Source of the DNA: Flavobacteriales bacterium
GTDB taxonomy: Bacteria; Bacteroidota; Bacteroidia; Flavobacteriales; ECT2AJA-044
Assembly (NCBI GenBank): GCA_021296215.1
Contig: JAGWBA010000004.1
Coordinates: 1 to 57,112 of the forward strand
DNA length: 57,112 nucleotides
Reading direction: 5' to 3'
Shown: piece after piece, positions 47,667 through 55,758 of the stretch
Numbering within the stretch: position 1 is the first letter of the stretch
How the letters are laid out: each line of letters begins with the position of its first letter
Program-made: the position numbers and the translations under genes
The notes under the pieces: model-generated
The model's input: only the letters and a program-made list of their open reading frames with translations
What the model was told of the DNA's origin: nothing
Database searches by the model: none

Positions 47667-48337
47667 GATCCGGGTTTGGTTGCTCTGAGCATTTCTCTTT
47701 TTCCCGGAGGGCCTTGAAGCCTCTCCACTTCGAATCCGACCCGCTGCATGGTCCGTCGCACTTCGCCTTTGGCGCAATAGGTCACCAAAATACCGCCCGG
47801 CTTGCACGCGTCGAACACGGTTTCGAACACCTCATCGGTCCACATATTGGGCTGATGACGCGGCCCGAAGGCATCGAAATATACGACATCGAACCGGCTA
47901 ACCTCATTGAAATCCTGCACTTTTTGTGCTCTTTTGGTCATCTGAAATTCGGAACCTACTCGGAACGATTCGCCCCAGGGTCCGCGATGCAGCCTCGACC
48001 AAGAATCCAACGCACCGCTCCAATCGAGTTGATCCGGGTAATTGAGCCCACTCCACTCCTGCTCGCTCAAAGGGTATGCCTCTAACCCGGTATAATCGAT
48101 CGCCACCAGCTCCTTTTCGGCCCATTCGAGCGTAAGCAGGGCGTTAAGCCCCGTACCAAAACCGATTTCGAGAATACTAAGCGCCTCAACGGCGCGATGC
48201 ATATGTTCGAGACCCATTTCGACGAAAACGTGCCGCGATTCCTGTATAGCGCCATGAGTGCTGTGATAATGCTCGGCACCCTCATTGATCTCCAGCGTGT
48301 GGGAGCCGTCGGAGGTTTTTACGACCCGGCGTTTCAA
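47663..48337 (-). CDS. mnmD: tRNA 5-methylaminomethyl-2-thiouridine methyltransferase, MnmD-like
   Basis: SAM-dependent methyltransferase for the last step of mnm5s2U34 formation in tRNA wobble positions. The best start is TTG at 48337, giving (M)KRRVVKTSDGSHTLEINEGA and 224 residues; the frame extends upstream only into the overlapping lipoprotein gene. The SAM site is ILEIGFGTGLNALLTL, and the family motif VVYFDAFGPRHQPNMWTDEV is clear. The FAD-dependent MnmC2 half of the E. coli fusion is absent, as in MnmD. It sits between the lipoprotein gene and the Nudix gene with overlaps on both sides. Confidence 0.85.
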   Translation of the reverse strand: MKRRVVKTSDGSHTLEINEGAEHYHSTHGAIQESRHVFVEMGLEHMHRAVEALSILEIGFGTGLNALLTLEWAEKELVAIDYTGLEAYPLSEQEWSGLNYPDQLDWSGALDSWSRLHRGPWGESFRVGSEFQMTKRAQKVQDFNEVSRFDVVYFDAFGPRHQPNMWTDEVFETVFDACKPGGILVTYCAKGEVRRTMQRVGFEVERLQGPPGKREMLRATKPGS

Positions 48338-48795
48338 GACTCTTTGATGCGGAGTTTCACAATCTTGACCATGGGGCCCGGACAATAGACCTTGTGGCAG
48401 GCCAAACACGATGCCACCATATTGTTGTGGGCGGCAATGCGATCTCCTTCAGGCGCGCTTTCCAGTTGCTCCACTTGACTTAAGAACAACTCGCTCAACG
48501 CCCTGAACTCTTCGGTTCGAACCGTGGAGTCCGTTTCTTCCGCGGTGTGGATGTTCACGAACTGATCGGAGAAATCGGGCGCGGGTTTACCCTCTTCGAT
48601 GAGCTTTTTTGCCGCCATGGATTCATCGAACATTTGTCGCATGAGCAACGCCAGCTCGCTGTCTCCGTTCGGATTAACGATCTCCTTATTCGGCTCCTCG
48701 TTGACGGCCTTATCGACGGACTCCCCCTTCGGGCCGCAGGCCAAAAAAAAGGATGCCCCGAGGAGACATCCTATAAGTACCTTATATAAACGCAT
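48334..48795 (-). CDS. Lipoprotein with a single CXXCH haem motif
   Basis: A 153-residue exported protein: lipoprotein signal MRLYKVLIGCLLGASFFLAC with Cys20, an acidic linker, a helical middle (LMRQMFDESMAAKKLIEEG) and CLACH (130-134) close to the C-terminus, followed by KVYCPGPMVKIVKLRIKES. One CXXCH suggests covalent haem c, and the helical layout recalls cytochrome c' folds, where the haem motif is C-terminal. The axial ligand is not assigned. It is four bases downstream of the DUF4920 lipoprotein gene. Confidence 0.7.
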   Translation of the reverse strand: MRLYKVLIGCLLGASFFLACGPKGESVDKAVNEEPNKEIVNPNGDSELALLMRQMFDESMAAKKLIEEGKPAPDFSDQFVNIHTAEETDSTVRTEEFRALSELFLSQVEQLESAPEGDRIAAHNNMVASCLACHKVYCPGPMVKIVKLRIKES

Positions 48796-48799
48796 GGTT

Positions 48800-49309
48800 T
48801 TACTCGATAATGACCCCGGAGGCCATGAAACTCACGGACACCTCAGGCTCGGTGATCATGGCGATCTCCTCTTCGCCGGCGCCGGCATCAGATGCCTTGT
48901 GGCGCAGCCATTCGACCGATTGCTCCTCTACTTTGACCCAGCCTTCCATGGTGGCGGTACGGCCATCGGCGTCCATTGGAACAAAGAATCCGTAGTCCTT
49001 GAAGCGAACGAGCATTTCTTCGTCATTGCCCATATCCACGGCCATCCAGCAGCCTTTCTTTTGGCAAACTTCGTTGATGGTGCCTTGTACCTTTACCTGC
49101 AGGCTGTCCTGACCTTCGAGCATGGCCATCATTTCTTTTGCGTCTATAGCGCCTTCTGGGCCGATCTCCTCGCCAAAGATCCCGTAGGCCATTTCTTCCG
49201 TAGCCATTTCGTCAGCCGGGTTTTCCGTCTGCGCAGCCTCTTCGTTGGAGGCGTTGCCACAAGCGTAAAATGCCGCTGCGGCGATCATTGCGATAAACAC
49301 TTTCTTCAT
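48800..49309 (-). CDS. DUF4920 lipoprotein
   Basis: A 169-residue protein. Start at 49309 gives MKKVFIAMIAAAAFYACG with lipoprotein Cys17; an upstream Met would place the -7 box inside the gene. After a Glu/Ala-rich linker comes a domain with VQGTINEVCQKKGCWMAVDM and DYGFFVPMDADGRTATMEGW, which I recognise as DUF4920. The CxxKGCWM pair may bind a metal. The following gene is the haem-motif lipoprotein, so a shared periplasmic redox function is conceivable. Confidence 0.8.
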   Translation of the reverse strand: MKKVFIAMIAAAAFYACGNASNEEAAQTENPADEMATEEMAYGIFGEEIGPEGAIDAKEMMAMLEGQDSLQVKVQGTINEVCQKKGCWMAVDMGNDEEMLVRFKDYGFFVPMDADGRTATMEGWVKVEEQSVEWLRHKASDAGAGEEEIAMITEPEVSVSFMASGVIIE

Positions 49310-49334
49310 GGTGTCGTTTTTATACCGAAAGAAC

Positions 49335-49342
49335 CAAAGGTA
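49335..49342 (-). promoter_or_regulatory. -7 promoter element of the DUF4920 gene
   Basis: On the minus strand TACCTTTG lies 25 bases before the ATG at 49309. It is only 10 bases from the plus-strand element of ilvE, so the two divergent promoters overlap. Confidence 0.6.
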
Positions 49343-49352
49343 CAAAATTGCC

Positions 49353-49360
49353 TATCTTTG
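49353..49360 (+). promoter_or_regulatory. ilvE: -7 promoter element of ilvE
   Basis: TATCTTTG on the plus strand, 21 bases before the ilvE ATG. Its presence argues against using an upstream in-frame start for ilvE. Confidence 0.6.
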
Positions 49361-49381
49361 CCCTCCCAAAATTCACTCTAC

Positions 49382-50446
49382 ATGAAAGTTACTCCTATCA
49401 AACAATCGCGCCTCGATTCCGTCGATTTGAACAACTTGGTCTTTGGGACCGCGTTTACCGATCACATGGTAGCATGTCACTACCGAAACGGCGCGTGGGA
49501 GGAACCTGTGATCATGCCTTACGGACCATTTGAGATTATGCCGGGAGCTCCTGTGTTTCACTACGGACAAGCGATCTTCGAAGGAATGAAGGCCTACAAG
49601 GACGAGCATGGCGATTGCTTTTTGTTTCGCCCGTTGGAGAACTGGAAGCGCATGAACCAGAGCGCGGCTCGTTTGGCCATGCCGGAAATTCCGGAGCACG
49701 TTTTCATGGACGGGCTACACCGGCTGGTAAGCATGGATAGCGCTTGGATACAGTCGGGCATGGACAACTCGCTCTATCTACGCCCTTTTATGTTCGCCAA
49801 TGGCGAATTCATTTCGGCCAAAGAAGCGTCGGACTTTACTTTCATGATCGTTGCCTCTCCGGCGAGTGCCTATTACAAGGGCGATATAAAAGTGAAGGTC
49901 GAAGAAGAATACTCTCGCGCGGCCAAAGGCGGAACGGGTGCAGCCAAAGCGGCCGGAAACTACGCCGGTTCGTTTTATCCGACCAAGCTCGCCCAAGAGC
50001 AAGGGTTTACCCAGTTGCTTTGGACCGATGCCGCTACGCACAGCTTTTTAGAAGAATCGGGCACCATGAACATCATGATGCGCGTAGGTGACAAACTCAT
50101 TACTCCGAAACTTACCGGAACTATTTTGGAGGGAATTACACGTAATTCGGTGATCAAGATCGCCCGTGACCGCGATATCGAAGTGGACGTGCGCCCGATC
50201 AAAGTAAAGGAACTCATTGAGCGTCTCAAGGACGGTTCGTTGACCGAGTTATTCGGAGTTGGGACCGCGGTGACCGTGAGCCCCATCACCGAGGTGGCTT
50301 TCCGCGAGGAGCGCTTTTCTATTTCATATTCCGAGGAAAGTTGGGCTCCTCGACTCAAGAACCGGTTGCTCAAGTTACAGCACAACCTTAGCGAAGATCC
50401 TTACGGGTGGCGCGTTAAAGTGCAGCCTTCATATGAAAATGCCTGA
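49382..50446 (+). CDS. ilvE: Branched-chain amino acid aminotransferase
   Basis: Pyridoxal-phosphate enzyme exchanging amino groups between glutamate and leucine, isoleucine or valine. I start at 49382 (MKVTPIKQSRLDSVDLNNLV, 354 residues); the frame is open much further upstream but those codons lie in the opposite genes. Class IV fold with VFHYGQAIFEGMKAYK, the catalytic Lys189 in AAKAAGNYAG, and ITRNSVIKIARDRDIEVDVR. The length and GNYAGSFYPTKLAQEQGF pattern fit the larger mitochondrial-like group. Confidence 0.94.
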   Translation: MKVTPIKQSRLDSVDLNNLVFGTAFTDHMVACHYRNGAWEEPVIMPYGPFEIMPGAPVFHYGQAIFEGMKAYKDEHGDCFLFRPLENWKRMNQSAARLAMPEIPEHVFMDGLHRLVSMDSAWIQSGMDNSLYLRPFMFANGEFISAKEASDFTFMIVASPASAYYKGDIKVKVEEEYSRAAKGGTGAAKAAGNYAGSFYPTKLAQEQGFTQLLWTDAATHSFLEESGTMNIMMRVGDKLITPKLTGTILEGITRNSVIKIARDRDIEVDVRPIKVKELIERLKDGSLTELFGVGTAVTVSPITEVAFREERFSISYSEESWAPRLKNRLLKLQHNLSEDPYGWRVKVQPSYENA

Positions 50447-50855
50447 TATCGGCTTCGAAAAACGGCTCTCTGCAGACCTCAAACCCATTTTGTTCCCAAA
50501 ATCTACGGGCACTTTCTTGTGCGTGTAGGTAAGTTTGCTCGCTCGACACATCGTGCATTACGCGGTTCACTAGGGCTTTGCCTACTCCGCCGTTCCTGAA
50601 TTCGGGCAGGACGGCAAATCGCTCTAGCTTGTACCCCTGCGGGGTGATGCGATAGCGCGCGCAGCCGGCTGGCACTTCGCCGCGGCCATCGGATCTATCG
50701 ACATAGGCCAGGTAAAACCGAGCCTCGGAATTGCCCGCGTGCTCCAGCGGAAAAGGTACGCGTTGTTCTTTCAAAAATACCTTGTCGCGAATCTCGCGAC
50801 AGTAGCGGGTCATGTTTTGCTCACCCCACTTGAACGGAACCACCTTCACTTTCAT
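50415..50855 (-). CDS. GNAT-family N-acetyltransferase
   Basis: A 146-residue acetyltransferase of the ElaA/YjcF-like group: VFLKEQRVPFPLEHAGNSEA, the acetyl-CoA motif ERFAVLPEFRNGGVGKALVN (R-x-x-G-x-G) and HAQESARRFWEQNGFEV. The substrate is unknown. It overlaps the MazG-like gene by four bases upstream and the convergent ilvE by 32 bases downstream. Confidence 0.88.
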   Translation of the reverse strand: MKVKVVPFKWGEQNMTRYCREIRDKVFLKEQRVPFPLEHAGNSEARFYLAYVDRSDGRGEVPAGCARYRITPQGYKLERFAVLPEFRNGGVGKALVNRVMHDVSSEQTYLHAQESARRFWEQNGFEVCREPFFEADIRHFHMKAAL

Positions 50856-51238
50856 TGATTCAGGATCTTGGCGATATCGGGTTTAAAGTATAACTCGCTC
50901 TTGAGCACTTTTCCATCCTCTCGGTAAATGGGTTTACCGTCGGCGTCTAGCTTGCTCATATTACTCCGTTGGATCTCCTCGAAAACCTCTTCGATCTTGT
51001 ACTGCAGTCCGTGCTTGAGGATGGTACCGCATAATATGTACATCATATCGCCCAAAGCGTCCGCGATCTCGACCAAATCGCCCCGCTCGGCAGCCTCGAG
51101 GTACTCTTCGTTTTCTTCGCGCATGAGCTTGTAGCGCAGTAAATAGGTGTCCGACGACACTTCTCCGATGGGAGACTCTTCATTTCCAATACCGAATACA
51201 TCGTGGAACTTCGCCACGTGGTCGAGTTGTCTTTTCAT
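50852..51238 (-). CDS. MazG-like nucleotide pyrophosphohydrolase
   Basis: A 128-residue all-helical protein of the MazG/PRA-PH-like superfamily. The metal-binding motifs are REENEEYLEAAERGD and EIADALGDMMYILCGT (ExxE...ExxD). A central variable loop (IQRSNMSKLDADGKPIYRED) is typical of this subgroup. It probably hydrolyses an aberrant nucleoside triphosphate; the substrate is not deducible. Coupled to the GNAT gene by a four-base overlap. Confidence 0.85.
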   Translation of the reverse strand: MKRQLDHVAKFHDVFGIGNEESPIGEVSSDTYLLRYKLMREENEEYLEAAERGDLVEIADALGDMMYILCGTILKHGLQYKIEEVFEEIQRSNMSKLDADGKPIYREDGKVLKSELYFKPDIAKILNQ

Positions 51239-51272
51239 AACTTTTGTCAGTTTTAGGGAACTAAAATAGGAC

Positions 51273-51280
51273 TAAATTTG
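51273..51280 (+). promoter_or_regulatory. -7 promoter element before the gene at 51304
   Basis: TAAATTTG matches TAnnTTTG, 23 bases before the GTG start at 51304, in the gap between two divergent genes. Confidence 0.5.
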
Positions 51281-51303
51281 TCGGACGATAAAAGGTAAAA
51301 GCT

Positions 51304-51495
51304 GTGGACAACATCACCCCCGGGCATTGGACCTTCGCCCTGATCTTCGCGCTCACTTTTATCGGCTACTTGATTTGGGCCTATCGCAAAGATATTCGCC
51401 TGCACCGCATCTACTACAAAAGAAGCTACATCGTGCTCCTCACAATACTTATAGGAGCTGCTTTACTCTATTTATTCAAAGACAAATTCCATTAA
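51304..51495 (+). CDS. Small two-segment membrane protein
   Basis: A 63-residue protein starting at GTG (VDNITPGHWTFALIFALTFI) with two membrane helices (FALIFALTFIGYLIWAY and YIVLLTILIGAALLYLF) separated by a basic loop (RKDIRLHRIYYKRS). I recall similar small proteins in flavobacteria but no function. The next gene's ATG follows its stop directly. Confidence 0.75.
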   Translation: MDNITPGHWTFALIFALTFIGYLIWAYRKDIRLHRIYYKRSYIVLLTILIGAALLYLFKDKFH

Positions 51496-52772
51496 ATGTC
51501 TATACCAAACACCACCGCCGCCAAAGAAGCCGTAAAGGTCATTAAATCAGGTGACCGAGTTTTTATTCACTCCGTAGCTGCCGCCCCTCGGGCATTGATT
51601 CAAGCCATGACCAATCGCGCCGATGAGCTGCGCAACGTTGAGATCGTGCAACTTCATACCGAGGGTGATGCACCGTATTCTGCACCCGAAGTAAAGGATT
51701 CATTCCACGTAAACGCCCTATTCATTGGAGCTAATGTCCGCAAGGCCTTGGATATCGGTAACGCCTCATACACTCCGGTTTTCCTGAGCGAAGTTCCCAA
51801 TCTATTTCGCCGGGGTATTCTACCGATCAATGTAGCATTGATGACCGTTTCACCTCCTGATAGACACGGTTTCTGCTCCCCCGGTACCTCCGTAGACGCC
51901 TCGTTGGCGGCCATGGAAAAAGCCAAATACGTGGTCGCACAAATCAACCCGTTTATGCCGCGCACAGGCGGGGACGGAATTCGCCATATTTCGGAATTCG
52001 ATGCCGTGACGGAGCAAAGCGAAGAGCTTATCGCACACGATCCGGTAGCTCCCACCGATGTTGAAATGGAGATCGGAAGACATATTGCCGGACTTATTGA
52101 GGATGGCTCAACTCTTCAGACGGGTATCGGTGCCATTCCAAATGCCGCTCTGGCCCAACTCGGAAATCACAAGGACCTCGGAATCCACACGGAGATGTTC
52201 AGCGACGGAGTTATTCCGCTTGTAGAAAGTGGAGTCATCACAGGTCGCAACAAACGTTTCCGCAAGGGTAAGATCGTAAGCGGATTCGTCATGGGATCTA
52301 AGAGACTGTACGATTTTATCGATGACAACCCAATGGTTGAAATGCGCGATATCGCTTGGGTCAACGACGTGGCCGTGATTCGTCGAAACCCCAAAGCCGT
52401 TTCGATCAACAGTGCCATAGAGGTGGATCTTACGGGGCAGGTATGTGCTGATTCCATCGGCACTCGATTGTATTCAGGGGTTGGAGGCAAATGGACTTCA
52501 TTCGAGGCGCTAGCTTGAGTGAAGGTGGTAAGCCCATCATTGCGCTGCCGAGTACTACGCGAAGAGGAGATAGCCGCATCACCGGATTCTTGAAACAAGG
52601 AGCCGGGGTCGTCACTACTCGAGCCCATGTGCATTACGTGATCACCGAATACGGTGTGGCAGACTTATACGGCAAAACCATTAAGCAACGCACTAAAGCA
52701 CTGCGCGATATTGCTCACCCCGATCACCGCGAGGCTATGGATAAAGCGGCCTTTGAGATCTGTCACTGCTGA
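51496..52772 (+). pseudogene. Acetyl-CoA hydrolase/transferase, frameshifted near 52487
   Basis: Family enzymes transfer or hydrolyse CoA of acetate or 4-hydroxybutyrate and have about 425 residues. Frame one runs from 51496 to 52518 and follows the family (GDRVFIHSVAAAPRALIQAM, LQTGIGAIPNAALAQLGNHK, GQVCADSIGTRLYSGVGG) to about residue 330, then turns into a short unrelated end. The rest (MDFIRGASLSEGGKPIIALP to the TGA at 52770-52772) is in the +2 frame. Restoring one base in GGCAAATGG would give GGQMDFIRG, the family sequence. No slippery heptamer is visible, so it is a real single-base deletion or a sequencing error. Confidence 0.9.
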
Positions 52773-52945
52773 TGGAATTTAACCTGTTCAAGGTCCTATT
52801 GATTCTAGGTATAGACTTATTCGCCGCATACCTGATCGGGCGATATCAACAAGCACAAGGCTTGAGCTTTGGAAAAGCTTTTGCACAGGCCCTGATAGGC
52901 TTTATTGGCCTAAGTGCATTGATTTGGAAACTGGTTCTTTATTAA
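52772..52945 (+). CDS. Small membrane protein
   Basis: A 57-residue gene starting at the ATG that shares its A with the stop of the preceding frame: MEFNLFKVLLILGIDLFAAY, then KAFAQALIGFIGLSALIWKL and LVLY. Two hydrophobic helices are separated by LIGRYQQAQGLSFGK. I do not recognise the family. It converges with the PDZ gene, overlapping by four bases. Confidence 0.6.
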   Translation: MEFNLFKVLLILGIDLFAAYLIGRYQQAQGLSFGKAFAQALIGFIGLSALIWKLVLY

Positions 52946-54105
52946 TCGACGATCACCCGCTTGGTGATGCTCTTGTTGTTCTGTAGAACGATCAAGAAGT
53001 AAACGCCCTTCGCTCGGCCACTGATATCGAGTCGGCGTTCTATGCGTCCTTCAGCATTGGGGATCGACTCTACATACACCGTGCGCCCTTGGGCGTCCGC
53101 GATTCGCAAATCGGCATTGGCTCGCTGCTCAAGGTCGATGAAAAACGTGAACCGACCATCATTGGGGTTTGGGTAAAGATTCAAAGCTCGATAAGGCACC
53201 CCTTGGGGTGGCATGTCCATGCTATACTCTTCTTCCATCATATCGATCTCATCATCGTTCATATCGTACACGATGATGGAACTCACTTCATCTTCAAAGA
53301 GCTTGAGATAACCTTCTTCGGTTTGTATCTCACGCCCTTCGACCGGGGTCGGTATGCTTGGGCGTAAGAAGAAGGGTTCAGTGTTAGCGTTGACGTTGGC
53401 TAAAGGTAATTCTATTCCATTCTCGATGGGTTCTTCATCTCGAGTTACTGCAGTGCCGCAAGAAGTGTTTTCTGTGTCTTTTCTCAGGTAGGTCACACAC
53501 AATTCAGAGCCGGGTTCTAAATTATCCATTACAATTCCCAGGTCGTGCCAGTCGTACAGCGAGTAACCATTGATCGCGGTTATTACATCTCCATCTATTA
53601 GACCGATCGATTGAGCTGTGGTTCCATTTATGACGTCCACCAATGCACCCTGCTCAGGTGCCTTTTGTCCATTGTGCGTGGTCTGAACCCCCAAAAAAGC
53701 ACCACGATCGTAATCTTCACGGATCAACTCTGCCCTACTCGTTAGGGAGGTGCTTAAGCTCAAAGGCTCTCGTTGTCTGATGACCTGCAAAATCACTTTT
53801 TGACCAGGCGAAAGTTCATCTAATAAATCGTGCCAATTGGCGTCTTCGCTCACCCGAATGCTATTCATTTCGTAGATGTAATCCATGAATTTTAGTCCGG
53901 CCAGGTCTGCCGGTGATCCCGGAGTAACACCTTCTACCAGGATACCATAGGTATTGGCTTCGGGAATATTCATGAATTCCGCTTTTTCTCCGGAAACATG
54001 TTTATACCAAACACCCAGGTAGGCGGTGGTAGAGTCGTTATGTGTCGTGGCGGACACAGCGAAAAACAGGTTGATCGACAAGATTAGAATAGTAGCTCTT
54101 TTCAT
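52942..54105 (-). CDS. Double-PDZ T9SS-secreted protein
   Basis: A 387-residue exported protein. Start at 54105 gives the signal MKRATILILSINLFFAVSAT. PDZ domain 1 (about 28-112) has YLGVWYKH, GVTPGSPADLAGLKFMDYIY and LSPGQKVILQV; PDZ domain 2 (about 134-210) has FLGVQTTHNGQ, GTTAQSIGLIDGDVITAING and LEPGSELCVTYLR. An acidic, Met-rich linker (YDMNDDEIDMMEEEYSMDM) leads to a type A sorting domain (LNLYPNPNDGRFTFFIDL, KGVYFLIVLQNNKSITKRVI). No protease domain is present, unlike most PDZ exoproteins. A role as surface or secreted peptide-binding adaptor is inference. Confidence 0.85.
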   Translation of the reverse strand: MKRATILILSINLFFAVSATTHNDSTTAYLGVWYKHVSGEKAEFMNIPEANTYGILVEGVTPGSPADLAGLKFMDYIYEMNSIRVSEDANWHDLLDELSPGQKVILQVIRQREPLSLSTSLTSRAELIREDYDRGAFLGVQTTHNGQKAPEQGALVDVINGTTAQSIGLIDGDVITAINGYSLYDWHDLGIVMDNLEPGSELCVTYLRKDTENTSCGTAVTRDEEPIENGIELPLANVNANTEPFFLRPSIPTPVEGREIQTEEGYLKLFEDEVSSIIVYDMNDDEIDMMEEEYSMDMPPQGVPYRALNLYPNPNDGRFTFFIDLEQRANADLRIADAQGRTVYVESIPNAEGRIERRLDISGRAKGVYFLIVLQNNKSITKRVIVD

Positions 54106-54181
54106 GTTATGCGTATTGCTTAGTAATGGCCGTATAACGATCACCGCAAACTCAGGTTCCTGAAAAAGAGCACCTTAACAG

Positions 54182-54205
54182 GACATTAACTCAAGTGTTA
54201 ATGTC
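54182..54205. repeat. Perfect nine-base inverted repeat
   Basis: GACATTAAC and GTTAATGTC form a perfect inverted repeat around TCAAGT, 77 bases upstream of the PDZ gene start and 20 bases beyond the stop of the neighbouring minus-strand gene. No T run follows on the minus strand, so it looks more like an operator than a terminator; on the plus strand only TTTAAAT follows. Confidence 0.55.
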
Positions 54206-54224
54206 TTTAAATACGAGCCTATTC

Positions 54225-54590
54225 TTACTTAGTGACCTGTTTTATAATAGCCGCTGCTACCACCACTTCCAAAATAGAAAGAGGAATTGCGAACCAAAGA
54301 ATGCCAAATGGAAGAACGGCCATATTTCCCGTGACCAGCCACATCAAAAAAAGCCGAACCACCAGGCCAAAATACAAGTAGACCAATAAGAGAACCGCCG
54401 CAAGAGGTAAAAATTTCCAATGGCGAAGCACAGTGACCATACCCCCCCAAAGAGCGCCATTAATTGGCTCGGCCGGAAACACGAGTCCGAAACCTTCGTA
54501 GTGGCGGGTCCAATAATACTTGAGCAAGAATTCATTGCGCACGAACTCTGAAATGCCGATCCATACCGTACTGAGCAAGATCGGCAGCAT
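54225..54590 (-). CDS. Integral membrane protein of unknown function
   Basis: A 121-residue protein with about four hydrophobic segments: an N-terminal one (MLPILLSTVWIGISEF), GALWGGMVTVLRHWKF, LAAVLLLVYLYFGLVVRLFL and FGILWFAIPLSILEVVVAAA. The loop FLLKYYWTRHYEGFGLVFPA is polar and aromatic. I do not recognise a family. It lies 37 bases downstream of the outer-membrane gene on the same strand. Confidence 0.6.
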   Translation of the reverse strand: MLPILLSTVWIGISEFVRNEFLLKYYWTRHYEGFGLVFPAEPINGALWGGMVTVLRHWKFLPLAAVLLLVYLYFGLVVRLFLMWLVTGNMAVLPFGILWFAIPLSILEVVVAAAIIKQVTK

Positions 54591-54627
54591 GGCCTTTTTA
54601 AAGATTTTCTATTATCTCTTTAATTGA

Positions 54628-55746
54628 TCACCTTCCCCATGAAGAGCCAACAACCACGTAAATGGCCCGCTGCTCAGGCCCTCTGGCCACATCGATTCCC
54701 GCTTGTAGCCCAAATACGCGTGCGAGCAAGTAACGGAATCCTCCACCGGCGTTCCACGCGGTATAATTGGGTAAGGCCGACTCTTCCTCGTTCGAAGTCC
54801 AGCCATATCCGGCGAAGCCCAACAACGCCCACCTGCGCGTAATACGGTACTGTTGTTCCGTTTCAAGTACTCCGATTTTACTCCCTTGATACCTTTGGCT
54901 TGGGACACCGCGAAGTTCAATGAAAGGTAAAGCGTAAAATGGGGGGTGATCCAAGGCCTAATTGGCCTGTGTTCGAAAGCCCATAATCCATTTTGAACCA
55001 ATAGGTTGGTAGTAATGCAAATACCATTGTACCTGACCAAAATTCCTAGAGCTCCCCAGCCGCTCCGGTGCATAATTGATCGAAACACTCGAAATGTAAC
55101 CGCCCGTCGGTGAAAAAACGTCATCCCTGTGGTCGAATTGAACCTGAACCCCCAGTCTGCTTGTCGTGATTTCGCGGTCAACGGCCGGAACCAACCCATC
55201 CGGGTCGCGCTGAGAACTGACCGTGGTCTCTAGATATCGATAACTACCTCCGACAAACAGATCGGTCTGGCCAATACGCCAATTGGCCTCTTGATGTATA
55301 AAAGTGCTCTGCAAATTATATTCGATAGCGAAATCTCTATCGAGCAGGTCGGAAAAGCCGTAGTAGGTTAGGTTAATGGACCCAAACCCCGCAAATCCTC
55401 TATAGCGCAAACGGTCGTTATTCCAAAAGCCCATGTAGCCCCCTCCGGCATACCAAGACCCGTTTTCTGTTAATCCTCCCTCGAATAAAGCGACATCCGG
55501 CATCTTGAATTTTCGTTCCCCTTCGACCTGCTCTTTGGGAATGAAAACGGCATTCATTAAGGAACCTCCATACCCTACGGCAGGCTCGGTAATCGGACTA
55601 ATGATCGGTAAAAATCCGTGTAGGTCGAATAAGAAATGACTCACGTCAAAAGCTCCGTCAAGTGTATCTCGGAAAATTTTCTGGTCTTGAGCCTTGAGCG
55701 GCACAACGTTCCAAAGTAGTATGAACAATGCCGCGAACCGTCTCAT
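54628..55746 (-). pseudogene. BamA/D15-type outer-membrane surface antigen, interrupted by TAG
   Basis: The gene has a signal peptide (MRRFAALFILLWNVVPLKAQ) and a 372-residue beta-barrel of the bacterial surface antigen (D15) type: PAVGYGGSLMNAVFIPKEQV, GVQVQFDHRDDVFSPTGGYI, then FYALPFIELRGVPSQRYQGS and FGLQAGIDVARGPEQRAIYV. The frame is open except for one TAG at 54958-54960, right before the PPFY motif that starts the last third of the barrel. Alternatively two compensating single-base errors (a missing T in AATTAGG and an extra C in a run of six C) would read ANLGLGSPPFY. It lies 12 bases after the alpha/beta hydrolase gene. Confidence 0.85.
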
Positions 55747-55758
55747 TAAATTTGAGAA

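Noticed and set aside
52480-52495. Programmed ribosomal frameshift in the CoA-transferase gene.
   Set aside because: No slippery heptamer, stimulatory hairpin or SD-like element is visible, and the family elsewhere is a single frame.
54958-54960. TAG read as pyrrolysine or by suppression.
   Set aside because: No pyl genes or PYLIS-like element can be seen here and such decoding is unknown in this group; mutation or sequencing error is simpler.
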